Below, piece by piece: positions 38,526 to 51,346 of a stretch of 64,000 nucleotides of DNA. This stretch comes from Nocardiopsis eucommiae (GTDB lineage: Bacteria; Actinomycetota; Actinomycetes; Streptosporangiales; Streptosporangiaceae). The stretch's first letter is position 1, and each line of letters begins with the position of its first letter. The notes under the pieces are model-generated. The model worked only from the letters and a program-made list of their open reading frames with translations. It had not been told where the DNA came from and searched no databases. A program made the translations under genes and the position numbers. The stretch is taken from assembly GCA_018388625.1 (NCBI GenBank), contig CP074402.1, positions 3,410,001 to 3,474,000 of the forward strand, written 5' to 3'.

Positions 38526-40310
38526 TCAGGCCGCCGCGTCGGCCGCGCGGCTGGCGACGCGCTCCGCGCGCAGTTCGCGGGCCTCGTCGGGGTCCAGGAC
38601 CGGGGCGGCGGTGAGCAGCTGCTTCGTGTAGTCGCTCTGCGGGCTCTCGTAGACGGAGTCGCTGTCCCCCATCTCGACGATCTCGCCCTTGCGCATGACC
38701 GCGACGCGGTCGCTGACCTGGCGCACGACGGCGAGGTCGTGGGCGACGAAGATGTAGGTGAGCCCGAAGTCGTCCTGGAGCTCGGAGAGCAGGCGCAGCA
38801 CCTGGTCCTGTGTGGACACGTCCAGCGCCGAGACGGGCTCGTCGCAGATGATGAGCTTGGGCTTGAGGATCAGCGCGCGGGCGATGGCGATGCGCTGGCG
38901 CTGACCGCCGGAGAACGCGTGCGGGAACCGGTTGTAGTGGTTGGGTTCGAGCCCGACCCGCTCCAGGAGCTCCTGGACCTGCGAACGGATCTTCCTGCCG
39001 TCCCGCTCTCCCTGGACCCTCAGCGCGGTGCCGATGCTCTCACCGATGGTCAGTCGCGGGTTCAACGAGGAGTAGGGGTTCTGGAACACCATCTGCACGT
39101 CCCGACGGAGCGGACGCAGCCCCCGCTCGGACATGTGCGTGATGTCCCGGCCCTCGAACTCCACCGTGCCCTCGGTCGGCTCCAGCAACCGCATGACCAT
39201 CCTGGACAGGGTGCTCTTCCCGGACCCCGACTCCCCCACGATGCCGAGTGTCTCGCCCTTGTACAGGTCGAAGCTGACACCCTTGACCGCCCAGAAGTCG
39301 GTCGACTTGCCCCACATGCCGCCACGCACCTTGAAGCGCTGCGCCACGTCCTGGACCCGGAGCAGCGGCTCGTCCTCGGTCGTGGCGGGGGTGAAGGCCT
39401 CGAAGTCACCCGGCTTCGTGACGGTGCCCTCGCGCTTCTCCCGCGCGACGCGGTCGGCGCGGTCCTGCGCCCGCCGCTCGGCCCGCGACATCTCCACGCG
39501 CGGCACCGCGGCCAGCAGCGCCTGCGTGTAGGGGTGCTCGGGGGCCGACAGCACCCGGCGCACGTCACCGCGCTCCACGGCCTGACCGTGCCGCATGACC
39601 ACGACCTCGTCCACGGAACCCGCCACCACGGCGAGGTCGTGGGAGACCAGGATCAGCGCCATGTTGAGTTCGCGGCGCAGCTCGTCCAGCAGGTCGAGGA
39701 TGCGCGCCTGCACGGTGACGTCCAACGCGGTGGTCGGCTCGTCCGCGAGCAGCACCTTGGGGTCGCACATGAGTCCCATGGCGATGACCACGCGCTGGCG
39801 CATACCGCCGGAGAACTCGTGCGGGTAGGAGTTGATCCGCTTGGCCGGCTCGGGGATACCGACCCGGTCCAGCGCCTCCACCGCGCGCTGCCGCGCGGCC
39901 GCCTTGCCCGCCTTGGGGTGGTGCACCAGGTAGGCCTCGACCAGCTGGTTGCCGATCGTGTACTGCGGGTGCAGCGACTGCATCGGGTCCTGGAAGACCA
40001 TCGCGATGTCGTTGCCGCGCATCGAACGCAGCTTCCTGTCGCTCGCGGTCACCACGTCCTGCCCGGCCACCTCGATGGCCCCGGTGATCTGGGCGCGGCT
40101 GCCCCGGTGCAGGCCCATCAGCGCCAGCGAGGTCACGCTCTTGCCGGAACCCGACTCACCCACGATGCCCAGCGCGCCACCGGCGGGCACCTCGAAGGAG
40201 AGACCCTTCACCGCGTGGACGTCGCCGTCCATCGTCGGGAAGGTCACCCGCAGGTCATCCACGCGCACGACTGCGTCAGAGGCAGCCGATGCCGGTCCGG
40301 TCGAGGCCAT
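38526..40310 (-). CDS. Peptide ABC transporter, fused DppD-DppF-type ATPase
   Basis: Protein of 594 aa with two complete ABC ATPase halves. The first has Walker A GIVGESGSGKSVTS, signature EFSGGMRQRVVIA and Walker B VLLADEPTTALD. The second has GIVGESGSGKSTLS, AFSGGQRQRIAIA and LIICDEPVSALD. Each is followed by an OppD/OppF-type C-terminal segment (PEHPYTQALLAAVP; SPQSDYTKQLLTAAP). It powers import of di- or oligopeptides through the two permeases upstream on the same strand. The ATG has AAGGAA 7 bases upstream. The frame is intact. It is the last gene of the operon. Confidence 0.95.
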   Translation of the reverse strand: MASTGPASAASDAVVRVDDLRVTFPTMDGDVHAVKGLSFEVPAGGALGIVGESGSGKSVTSLALMGLHRGSRAQITGAIEVAGQDVVTASDRKLRSMRGNDIAMVFQDPMQSLHPQYTIGNQLVEAYLVHHPKAGKAAARQRAVEALDRVGIPEPAKRINSYPHEFSGGMRQRVVIAMGLMCDPKVLLADEPTTALDVTVQARILDLLDELRRELNMALILVSHDLAVVAGSVDEVVVMRHGQAVERGDVRRVLSAPEHPYTQALLAAVPRVEMSRAERRAQDRADRVAREKREGTVTKPGDFEAFTPATTEDEPLLRVQDVAQRFKVRGGMWGKSTDFWAVKGVSFDLYKGETLGIVGESGSGKSTLSRMVMRLLEPTEGTVEFEGRDITHMSERGLRPLRRDVQMVFQNPYSSLNPRLTIGESIGTALRVQGERDGRKIRSQVQELLERVGLEPNHYNRFPHAFSGGQRQRIAIARALILKPKLIICDEPVSALDVSTQDQVLRLLSELQDDFGLTYIFVAHDLAVVRQVSDRVAVMRKGEIVEMGDSDSVYESPQSDYTKQLLTAAPVLDPDEARELRAERVASRAADAAA

Positions 40311-40378
40311 GTCACATTTCCTTCAGTAGAGCTGGTCTGGAGTCAGCGCTCGGCGCGCTGGGGCGTGTGCGGCGCGCC

Positions 40379-41392
40379 CTACCTGGCGATGCGCACCCGT
40401 GGGTCGACGACCGGGTAGAGGAGGTCGACGATCAGGTTGCAGACGACGATGAACACCGCGCCCAGGAGCGTGACGCCCAGGACGACGGGCAGGTCCTTGG
40501 CCACGATCGAGGTGATCGCGTAGGCACCCACACCGTTGAGGGAGAACACCGTCTCGGTGAGGATCGCGCCACCCAGGACCATGCCGATGTCCAGACCCAG
40601 GATGGTGACGATGGGAGTCAGGGTGGGACGCAGGGCGTGCTTGAAGATCACCTTGCGCTCGCTCAGGCCCTTGGCCCGAGCGGTGCGGATGTAGTCCTCG
40701 TTGAGCGTCTCCAGCATGCCCGCGCGCGTCTGCCGCGCGTACTGGGCGGCGTGCAGGAACGCCAGCGTCACCCAGGGGAGGAACATGACCTGGAACCAGG
40801 CCACCGGGTTCTCGGTGAACGGCACGTAGCGCGACACCGGGAACAGGCCCCACTCGTGCACCAGGAAGGCCAGGGCGAGCAGACCGGTGAAGTAGATGGG
40901 CAGGGAGACGCCGATGAGGGCGACGCCCATGGCCAGACGGTCGAAGACGCTGCCCTTCTTGACAGCGGAGAGCACACCGACGGCCACACCGCCGACGACC
41001 CAGATGACCGCGGCACCGAGGCCGAGGGACAGGGTGACGGGGAGGCGGTCCAGGAGCTGCGGCAGCACCGGCGAGTTCGTGGTGAAGGAGTAGCCGAGGC
41101 ACGGGGCCGCGCACTCGACCGTCTCTCGGCCGAAGGTGAACTCCTGGCCGAACAGCAGCGTGCGGAGGAAGTCGATGAACTGGACCGCGACGGGCTGGTC
41201 GAGGCCAAGGCGCTCCACGGTGGCGTCGAGCGCCTCCGGGGTGGGCGCCTTGCCCACGTACATCGCCGCCATGCCGTGCGGGGTGACGCCCGCCCACCTG
41301 GGGAGGACGTAGAAGATCCAGAAGGTCACCGCCGTGACGACGGCGAGAAGCAAGAGACCCGCACCAAGGCGGCGGAGAACATAATTCAGCAT
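40379..41392 (-). CDS. Peptide ABC transporter permease (DppB type)
   Basis: Protein of 337 aa with six helices. It begins MLNYVLRRLGAGLLLLAVVT, typical for DppB/OppB, has a long periplasmic loop, and the cytoplasmic EAA-type loop LNEDYIRTARAKGLSERKVI that docks the ATPase. It ends DLLYPVVDPRVRIAR. An in-frame GTG seven codons upstream (41413) is an alternative start; the ATG at 41392 fits the family better, though its ribosome site is weak. It lies between the substrate-binding and ATPase genes. Confidence 0.93.
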   Translation of the reverse strand: MLNYVLRRLGAGLLLLAVVTAVTFWIFYVLPRWAGVTPHGMAAMYVGKAPTPEALDATVERLGLDQPVAVQFIDFLRTLLFGQEFTFGRETVECAAPCLGYSFTTNSPVLPQLLDRLPVTLSLGLGAAVIWVVGGVAVGVLSAVKKGSVFDRLAMGVALIGVSLPIYFTGLLALAFLVHEWGLFPVSRYVPFTENPVAWFQVMFLPWVTLAFLHAAQYARQTRAGMLETLNEDYIRTARAKGLSERKVIFKHALRPTLTPIVTILGLDIGMVLGGAILTETVFSLNGVGAYAITSIVAKDLPVVLGVTLLGAVFIVVCNLIVDLLYPVVDPRVRIAR

Positions 41393-41400
41393 CGCGGTCG

Positions 41401-41442
41401 GCGGCGGGGACACCCGAGGGATCGCCTCGGGCTCCCCGCCGC
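41401..41442. repeat. Long intercistronic hairpin in the peptide transporter operon
   Basis: Nested perfect arms: GCGGCGGGG (41401-41409) pairs with CCCCGCCGC (41434-41442), and CCCGAGG (41413-41419) with CCTCGGG (41425-41431), loop GATCG. It lies between the substrate-binding protein and the DppB gene, directly after the former's 3' end. Such hairpins usually protect or partly terminate the message so that the binding protein is made in excess. Confidence 0.65.
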
Positions 41443-41486
41443 TTTCACCTGCCTTCTCGTACTAGTTCAGGCTGGTAGTTCGGGAC

Positions 41487-43231
41487 CTAGCCCCGGTCGA
41501 CGCCCAGCGCCATGAAGTCGTACATCATGTACGCGGGGTGGTAGTAGGCGTTGGTCAGCTCGTCCGAGCGGTAGATCAGCGTCTTGTCGAAGACCACCGG
41601 CAGGATGGCGGCGTTCTCCATGACGAGGGTGTCGATCTTGGAGTAGAGCTCGGCGCGCTCCTCCGGGTCCTCGGTCTTGAGGGCGTCGTCCCAGAGACCG
41701 TTGATCTCGGGGTCGTCGAGCTCGGAGGTGTTGAAGTTGCCGGTCTCCATGATCGCGTCGCCGTGCGTGATCTTGGAGGCGAAGCCGTAGCCGCTGGGCC
41801 AGTCCGGGCCCCAGCCCGAGACGCTCAGGCCGATGTTGTTCTCACGGACGTAGTCCTGCGAACCGGCGTACTGGCCGAAGAAGTCCCCGGACGGGAACGA
41901 CTTGATCTCGACGTCGATGCCGACGCGGGACAGCGACTGCTGGAGCGCCTCGGCGGTCTGGACGTCCTTCTCGCGCTCGGTGCGGACCGCGATGTTGGTC
42001 TTGAAGCCGTCCGACTCACCGCACTCGTCGAGCTTCTCCTGGGCCTTGTCCAGGTCACCCTTGTGGTCGGTGGACGGGTACAGGTCCGACTCGACGTCGG
42101 AGCCCGGGATCGCCGGGGGAGCAGGCTGGTGGCGCGGTCGCCACCGGTCGCGCCGCCCCAGGCGCGCCACATGCTGTCGCGGTCGGCGGCGTACATGATC
42201 GCCTGGCGGCAGGCCACGTCCTCGATGATCGGGAGGTGGATGTTCACGTAGCGCAGGGCGCCGGAGTACGGGTTGTCCAGGTTGCCCTGGGCGGACTCGT
42301 CGTCGAGCAGGCGGGCGTTCATCGCCGGGCCCACGCCGGTGCCGGCGAGGTCCACGTCGAGCTCACCGCTGAGCAGGCGCTCGTCGATCTCGTCCTGGGA
42401 GACGCCGATCTCGACCTCGATGCGGTCGGGCAGGGCCTGGCGCACGGGGTCCGTGTCGCCGTCCCAGTGCTCGTTGCGCTCCAGGTTGAGCTTGACGCCG
42501 GGCTCGTACTGGCCGTCGAACTTGTACGGGCCGGAGGAGACGACCTTCTCCTGGTACAGGGCCTCGCGGTCGGCGTCGATCGGCACCGGGGCGGTCTGCG
42601 GCTGGGTCAGCACGTTCGGGAACTCGGCGAACGAGTCCTTGAGGTGGAAGACCAGGGTGTGGTCGTCCGGGGTCTCGATGGAGTCGAAGCCCGCGAGCGG
42701 GTCGTCACCGTTGTCGTAGACGTTGTGGTCGTCCTGGTCCAGGTGGGCCTTGAAGTACTGCGGGCCCTCGGTGAACACGCCGCCGTTGAAGTTGGCGCGG
42801 GCGATGCCGTACTTGATGTCCTGGGCCGTGATCTCGGAGCCGTCCTCGTACTTGAGGCCCTCCTGGATCTTGACGGTCCACTCGGTGAAGTCGTCGTTCG
42901 GCTCCGGCAGGTCCACGGCCATGTCCGGGATCAGGTCGGTGGCCTTGTCGCCCGGCTCGGGGTTGAAGGCGAGGAGCGTACGGGCGTAGTAACGGGAGAA
43001 GTTCCAGTTGAACGCGTAGTACGTGTTGCCCGGGTCGGTGGAGTCGAAGTCCGCGGCGAGCGCGTACTTGAGCGTGCCGCCGGCCTTGTCCGAGGCGTTG
43101 ACGACCTCGGTGGAGCCGAGGTCGAAGCTGTCGGCCGAGTCGGAGCCGCCGCCGGTGGCGGCGCCACCGCAGGCGGACAGGAAGAGGGATGCCGCCGCGC
43201 CGAGCGCGACGAACCCGAGGGTGCGCTTCAT
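41487..43231 (-). CDS. Peptide ABC transporter substrate-binding lipoprotein (family 5), frame broken once
   Basis: About 581 aa. The signal MKRTLGFVALGAAASLFLSAC ends in a lipobox LSAC, so the protein is anchored to the membrane outside the cell. The SBP family 5 body has GGTLKYALAADFDSTDPGNT, TVKIQEGLKYEDGSEITAQD, VSSGPYKFDGQYEPG and near the end LPVVFDKTLIYRSD. It binds di- or oligopeptides. Adding one base to the G run at 42115-42119 joins GDRATSLLP to PAIPGSDVESDLYPS. The ribosome site AGAGAGG is 11 bases before the ATG. A LutR-type palindrome lies 33 bases upstream of its start. Confidence 0.93.
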
Positions 43232-43263
43232 CAAGGAAGTACCTCTCTGAACCTGGTATGGGG

Positions 43264-43276
43264 ATGGTCGGACCAT
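43264..43276. promoter_or_regulatory. FadR-type operator, copy 3, in the peptide transporter operon
   Basis: ATGGTC-G-GACCAT is a 13-bp perfect palindrome containing the same TGGTCGGACCA found twice in the lutR-lutABC region. It lies between the first permease gene and the substrate-binding gene. An 11-mer is expected about 0.015 times per strand in 64 kb, so three copies are not chance. Confidence 0.55.
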
Positions 43277-43331
43277 GGGTTGACTGCTGTCCGGGCGGGG
43301 CGGGAGACGGGCCTCCCCGCACGGAGTCGGG

Positions 43332-44363
43332 TCAGTCCGAGGTCCGGGGATCGAAGGCGTCGCGCAGGCCGTCACCGAAGAGGTTGAACGCCAGGACGGT
43401 GATGAAGATGGCCAGACCGGGGAAGATGATGAAGTAGGGCGCCGTCTGGTAGAAGGGCACCGCTTCGGAGAGCATCTTGCCCCAGCTCGGCGTCGGCGGG
43501 TTGATGCCGACGCCAAGGAAGCTCAGGGCCGCCTCGAACAGGATGTTCGTGGGGATCAGGAGCGTGGAGTAGACGATGATCGGCGTGACCAGGTTCGGCA
43601 GGATCTCCTTGAAGAGGATGTGCCGGTTGCTGGCGCCGAGGCTCTTGGCCGCCTCGACGAACTCGCGCTCGCGCAGGGCGAGTGTCTGTCCGCGGACGAT
43701 GCGGGCGATGTAGGGCCAGTTGAAGAACCCGATGATGAAGACGATGACGCCGATTCTCAGCCCGTTGCCGCTCAGGCCGAGGACGCCCTCGGGGATGACG
43801 CCGACGAGGGCGATCGCGAACAGCATCAGCGGGAAGGCCAGGAAGATGTCCATGGCGCGGCTGATGACGGTGTCGACCCAGCCGCCCATGTACCCGGCGA
43901 TGATGCCGAGCAGGGTGCCGAGGGCGACGCAGACCAGCGTGGCCAGGAACGCGACCAGCAGGGAGATCTGGGCGCCGTGGAGAATACGGCTGAACAGGTC
44001 GCGACCGGTGGTGGGCTCGACGCCCAGCAGGTGGTCGGAGCTGATCCCGCCCCAACGGTCGATGCCCGCGTCCGGGTTCTCGGGGTCGAGGTAGGGGACG
44101 CGGCGGCTCGGGTCGATCAGGTCCTGGTGGAACTGGGTGGGCGGGTGCCCGAACAGCTTGACCAGGAAGGGCGCGAAGATCGCGGCCAGGATGAGCAGGA
44201 CCACGACCAGGCCGGAGACCATGGCGACCTTGTCGCGGCGCAGTCGTTGCCAGGCGATCTGTCTCAGGGACCGATTGTCCGCGTCGCTGCGACCCGAGGC
44301 CGTCGCGCCGGGTTCCGAGTCGACCGGTTCGGCCGCCTCAGGGGCATGCGAGGGCGCGCTCAT
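43332..44363 (-). CDS. Peptide ABC transporter permease (DppC type)
   Basis: Protein of 343 aa. An N-terminal cytoplasmic tail rich in Pro/Ala/Glu is followed by RQIAWQRLRRDKVAMVSGLV, the usual DppC/OppC entry, then DHLLGVEPTTGRDLFSRILH, six helices and the EAA-type loop REREFVEAAKSLGASNRHIL. It ends FNLFGDGLRDAFDPRTSD, typical for the family. The ATG at 44363 is preferred; an in-frame GTG six codons upstream is possible. It is the first gene of the operon DppC, binding protein, DppB, fused ATPase. Confidence 0.94.
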   Translation of the reverse strand: MSAPSHAPEAAEPVDSEPGATASGRSDADNRSLRQIAWQRLRRDKVAMVSGLVVVLLILAAIFAPFLVKLFGHPPTQFHQDLIDPSRRVPYLDPENPDAGIDRWGGISSDHLLGVEPTTGRDLFSRILHGAQISLLVAFLATLVCVALGTLLGIIAGYMGGWVDTVISRAMDIFLAFPLMLFAIALVGVIPEGVLGLSGNGLRIGVIVFIIGFFNWPYIARIVRGQTLALREREFVEAAKSLGASNRHILFKEILPNLVTPIIVYSTLLIPTNILFEAALSFLGVGINPPTPSWGKMLSEAVPFYQTAPYFIIFPGLAIFITVLAFNLFGDGLRDAFDPRTSD

Positions 44364-44935
44364 CAGGCCACCACTCTCCACTCATACGCTTCTGGCCGAG
44401 GGGACTGATCCCACACGTGAGCCGCTCGGGGGTGACCCTTCCGGGTCTCACGGTGGGGCCTGCCGGTTCTCGACTCTGGCTGGCGTGGGCGTTGGACCGA
44501 CGGGGCGAGAGGATGGCCCGTCTCGTCGGCACTGGCACGCGACGCACCCGACCGTTGAGAGGTTGGGCACAGTCACGGACCTTTCCGCCCGGGATGTTAC
44601 ACAGCGACCAATTTACTCGCCCTTTGGGTGCATGTCGTCCAAAGTCTGCCTGTGTAGCCAAAACGTAACAAACGCTAACAAACAACCCACATGGCGACTA
44701 AAGCCCACAAACCACGCAAAGCACGCATTCATCGGACGACCGGGGCTGAGCTGGTACAAGACCGGGACCGCACCCCCGCCAACGATACGGTCAAAACCGT
44801 GCGGACCATCCCGATCCAAAGGTTCTATGGCAAGTGCTATGAAACCGTGAGTACTCGCCGCATTCCCCAACGTGAACCACGCCACACGGGGACGCGCTCC
44901 GCGCCGCGTCGCCGCTCGTGTCGCCCCTGGACACG
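44364..44935. promoter_or_regulatory. Long upstream region of the peptide transporter operon
   Basis: About 570 bases without a convincing gene. The middle is unusually A/T-rich for this genome and has the tandem similarity AACGTAACA / AACGCTAACA / AACAAC (about 44661-44684). On the minus strand TACACA (rc 44651-44656) with an upstream TTGTTA at about 19 bases is a possible promoter. Open frames on both strands here lack ribosome sites and protein-like composition. Confidence 0.35.
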
Positions 44936-44973
44936 GACGAGGGCGGCCCCGCCCGCGCGGGACCGCCCTCGTC
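44936..44973. terminator. Strong terminator hairpin
   Basis: GACGAGGGCGG (44936-44946) pairs perfectly with CCGCCCTCGTC (44963-44973); inside it CCCGC and GCGGG pair again. It lies 17 bases beyond the stop of the membrane protein gene (minus strand). Confidence 0.8.
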
Positions 44974-44990
44974 ATCGGAGAAGGGGTCGG

Positions 44991-45492
44991 CTACTCGATG
45001 CCCCGCTTACGGAGCAGCGCCTCGATGTCGTCGAAGTCGTCGTCGGCGGAGGGCGCCTTGGCCTGCTTCGGGGCGTTGACCTGGCCCGCCGGGGCCGGCG
45101 CGGCTCCGGCCGCGGGGCTCCTCCCCGCCCTCCGTCCTGGCCCGCGCCCTGTCCTCGGGTCGCGCACCGGGCTTGACCCCGATGCCCTTGGACTTCATGA
45201 ACCCCGACACCACGTACAGGACCACCATCAGCACGGCGAGGCCGAGGCCGACCCACGACTGGAGTTTGAAGGCCATCGTCAGCAGGATGCCCAGGACGCC
45301 GAGGACGAACTGCAACACCACGTCCATCAGCAGCAGGAGGCCCGCGATCACGGGCAACAGCGACCAGGCGACGCCGCGCAGGCCGTAGGCCGCGCCCTTC
45401 CTCCGCCACACGAAGTAGGAGATGACGAAACCGACCGCCGTCAGGGCCGCCCCCAGCCCCATACCGACGTTCTCACTCAAAGTCTCAGGCAT
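44991..45492 (-). CDS. Small integral membrane protein, function unknown, frame broken twice
   Basis: About 167 aa. Four hydrophobic segments are seen (GLGAALTAVGFVISYFVW, GVAWSLLPVIAGLLLLMDVV, QFVLGVLGILLTMAF, VGLGLAVLMVVLYVVSGFM). A charged linker and an acidic tail follow, ending DDDFDDIEALLRKRGIE. The linker requires two added bases, at C run 45123-45126 and G run 45114-45117, to read GGGGAPAAGAAPAPAGQVNA and reach the acidic tail; as given it ends in an arginine-rich out-of-frame stretch. The ATG has GGGAG 9 bases upstream. Conserved-looking but not a family I can name. Confidence 0.65.
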
Positions 45493-45696
45493 GCGACCAG
45501 TCTCCCATCCCGCGTACGAACCCACATCCGGCCGATCCCCTAGGGCGTGTGGTCCCGTCGGGCACGTCCCCGGGGCGTGCGCCCGGCCGGAGGCGCCGGG
45601 GGCGTCACCCCGGCCCCACGCTACCCACCCGCGCGCGGGTCACCAAGGGACCGGGCGCGGAGCGCGTGGGACGGCGGGGACGAGGGAGGTCCGGGC

Positions 45697-46410
45697 TCAG
45701 GCTCCGGAGACCAACGACTCCAGCCACTCCAGGTCGATGCCGACCAGACTCTCCCGGAAGACGACGCCCTCGCGGGGCTGGATCTCCACGTGGTTGGGGA
45801 TCGCGACGGTGACACAGCCGGCGTCGGCGGCGGAGGTCACCCCCACCGCCGAGTCCTCCACCGCGACACAGCGCGCGGGATCCACACCGAGGCGGCGCGC
45901 GGCCCTCAGGTACGGGTCGGGGTGGGGCTTGTTGGCGGCCACCTCGTCACCGGCGACCGAGTCCACGAAGCTCTCCAGCCCGATGCCCCCGATCGCCGTC
46001 TCGATCAGGGAGCGTTCGGTGGAGGTCACCAGAACGGCCGGGACCCCGGCCCCCGCGAGCATGGTCACCAGTTCCTTGGCGCCGGGGCGCAGTTCGGCCC
46101 CGCCCTCCAGCTTGGCGCGGAAGCGGTCGTAGAGCAGGTCCGCGACCTGGCGCGGAGTGAGGTGGTCCGCACCGGTCAGCTCGATGATGTAGCGGCCCAC
46201 CGGCTCGGCGGCGTTGCCCACGTTGGCCTCGTGGTCGGCCCCGGTCCACTCGCCGCCCAGTTCGGCGACCAGCTCGGCCTCGGCCTCACCCCACAGGTGC
46301 TCGCTCTCGATGAGGGTGCCGTCCATGTCCAGCAGGACGGCCTGGAGACGGCGTTCCACCGGGGCGGCGGTCTCGGTCACTTCGGAACTCACTGTGCTCA
46401 ATTCGCTCAT
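45697..46410 (-). CDS. HAD-superfamily phosphatase (beta-phosphoglucomutase-like)
   Basis: Protein of 237 aa. HAD motif I is LLDMDGTLIESE with nucleophile Asp, motif II VLVTSTER, motif III lysine in AANKPHPDPYL, motif IV VAVEDSAVGVTSA. The alpha-helical cap between I and II is of subclass I. It should hydrolyse a small phosphate ester; the substrate is not predictable. It is downstream of metH on the same strand with a hairpin between them, so it is probably co-transcribed at reduced level. Confidence 0.88.
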   Translation of the reverse strand: MSELSTVSSEVTETAAPVERRLQAVLLDMDGTLIESEHLWGEAEAELVAELGGEWTGADHEANVGNAAEPVGRYIIELTGADHLTPRQVADLLYDRFRAKLEGGAELRPGAKELVTMLAGAGVPAVLVTSTERSLIETAIGGIGLESFVDSVAGDEVAANKPHPDPYLRAARRLGVDPARCVAVEDSAVGVTSAADAGCVTVAIPNHVEIQPREGVVFRESLVGIDLEWLESLVSGA

Positions 46411-46459
46411 CTCGACTCGTGGCGTGGTGGGTGGCCGGTGGTCCCGACCCCCAAGGGGA

Positions 46460-46492
46460 GGGCCCCGCCGGTGTCCGTCATCGGCGGGGCCC
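46460..46492. terminator. Hairpin between metH and the HAD gene
   Basis: GGGCCCCGCCG (46460-46470) and CGGCGGGGCCC (46482-46492) form a perfect 11-bp stem with an 11-base loop just after the metH stop. It may end metH transcription or attenuate read-through to the HAD gene. Confidence 0.65.
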
Positions 46493-46506
46493 CACACCTC
46501 AGCAGG

Positions 46507-49979
<3,473 letters not shown>

Positions 49980-50275
49980 GTTCAACAACTCTAGTCTCGG
50001 GGCACCGCGGGCCCAGCTCGATCCCGGTGATGCTTGGCACGGGACCTGCGCCGCTGGGTCGACCCGCGGCGCGGGGCGGGGCGGGTTCGGCGTCCGAGGA
50101 CAGCGGTGTCCTGGTCAGTCGCTGGTCGCGAGGTTACCTCATGGGCGTTTCGCCACGTGAGACAGGCGTCCCAAAGTGACGCGTGGGGGAGGCGTTGTCG
50201 GTCCCCCACGACGGTTTCTCGCTCGGCTCGGCACCCCATAGGGTGGTGTGGTCCGTCTTCAGGAAGGGGCCGCCC
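49980..50275. other. Divergent region between metH and the PAC2 gene
   Basis: About 296 bases without a gene. TAGGGT (50239-50244) is a possible -10 for the PAC2 gene, and AGGAAGGGG (50261-50269) is its ribosome site. A short dyad GGACA-CCGC-TGTCC (around 50097-50111) lies on the metH side. No B12 box or SAM riboswitch core was found. Confidence 0.3.
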
Positions 50276-51114
50276 ATGATCCCGCTCGACCGCGAGCTCG
50301 TCGAGCCTGTCATGGTGGCGGCGTTCGAGGGATGGAACGACGCCGGTGAGGCCGCGAGCCTCGCCGTGGCGCACCTGTCCGACCAGTGGAACGCCACCGA
50401 GCTGTGCGCCCTGGCCCCGGACGACTACTACGACTTCCAGGTCACCCGGCCGAGGATGACGGTGACCGACGGCAGGCTCACCGAGATGGAGTGGCCCACC
50501 ACCCGTGTGCGGGTGGTCCGCCCCCGGGTGCGCGCCGCGACGTCGTCCTGGTGAGCGGTCCCGAACCGAACATGCGCTGGCGCTCCTACACGGCTGACCT
50601 GCTGGCCATCGCCCGTGAGCTGGGGGTCCGGCGCGCCGTGGTCCTGGGCTCGCTGCTGGCCGACGCGCCGCACACCCGCCCCATCCCGGTGACCGGGATG
50701 TGCTCCCCGGTGGAACTGGGCACCCGGTACGGGCTGGAGGCGGCCACCTACTCCGGGCCGACCGGGATCGTGGGGGCCGTGCACGAGGCGTTCAGTGCCG
50801 TGGGCGTGGAGACGGTGTCGCTGTGGGCCGCCATCCCGCACTACGTGGCGCAGCCGCCCTGCCCGAAGGCGACCCTGGCCCTCCTGGGCTGGGTCCAGGA
50901 CTTCGTGGAGACCGAGGTCCCCCTGGGCGACCTGCCGGAGGAGTCCGTGTCCTGGGAGGCCGGGGTGAACGACCTCACCGCCGAGGACGAGGACATCGCC
51001 TCCTACGTGCGCGGTCTGGAGGAGGCCAAGGACACGGTGGACCTGCCCGAGGCCACGGGGGACGCCATCGCCCAGGAGTTCGAGCGCTACCTGCGCCGCC
51101 GCGACGACGGCTGA
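50276..51114 (+). CDS. PAC2 family protein (proteasome assembly chaperone-like), frame broken once
   Basis: About 279 aa. PAC2-family features are PVMVAAFEGWNDAGEAASLA, DYYDFQVTRPRM, VLVSGPEPNMRWRSYTADLL, VVLGSLLADAPHTRPIPVTG, YSGPTGIVGAVHEAF and SLWAAIPHYVAQPPCPKATL. Adding one base to the C run at 50521-50525 joins VRVVRP to PGARRDVVLVSG. In actinobacteria this gene is often close to mshC and metH, as here. Its function in bacteria is not established. The ATG has AGGAAGGGG 6 bases upstream. Confidence 0.88.
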
Positions 51115-51135
51115 GGCCGGGCACCTCCGTCACCC

Positions 51136-51162
51136 CCGGGACCGAGGTCCCGGTTTTCTGTT
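51136..51162 (+). terminator. Intrinsic terminator with U-tract after the PAC2 gene
   Basis: CCGGGAC (51136-51142), loop CGAG, GTCCCGG (51147-51153), followed by TTTTCTGTT. One of the few hairpins in the window with a U-tract; it starts 22 bases after the PAC2 stop. Confidence 0.8.
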
Positions 51163-51172
51163 ACCTCATCTT

Positions 51173-51201
51173 TAGGCCGATATCGCTACCTTGCGGATAA
51201 T
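51173..51201 (+). promoter_or_regulatory. Promoter candidate for the glycosyltransferase gene
   Basis: GATAAT (51196-51201) is a close -10 match; TTAGGC about 18 bases upstream is a poor -35. The leader to GTG 51347 would be about 140 bases. Confidence 0.4.
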
Positions 51202-51346
51202 GGCTCGCGGATCGGGGGAACTGGGCCAGGTTCCCGAAGCGCGCGGTACGGGGGTACGCGCACTCCGGAACCACGCGGGGCGCCATCCCCCGAGGCCTGG
51301 GACAAGTGCCCGTCCCGACCGCGCGGGGTGGGGTCTGGGGCAACTT

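Noticed and set aside
44613..45176. Short frames on both strands upstream of the peptide transporter operon
   Set aside because: No ribosome sites, no consistent coding bias, and the region is A/T-rich like a promoter.
49980..50275. Cobalamin or SAM riboswitch upstream of metH
   Set aside because: No B12-box-like or SAM-riboswitch core could be found, and the start looks leaderless, leaving no room for an aptamer.
51191..51346. Longer N-terminus of the glycosyltransferase from 51191
   Set aside because: The added residues have no relation to GT4 proteins, and the putative -10 at 51196-51201 would fall inside the coding region.
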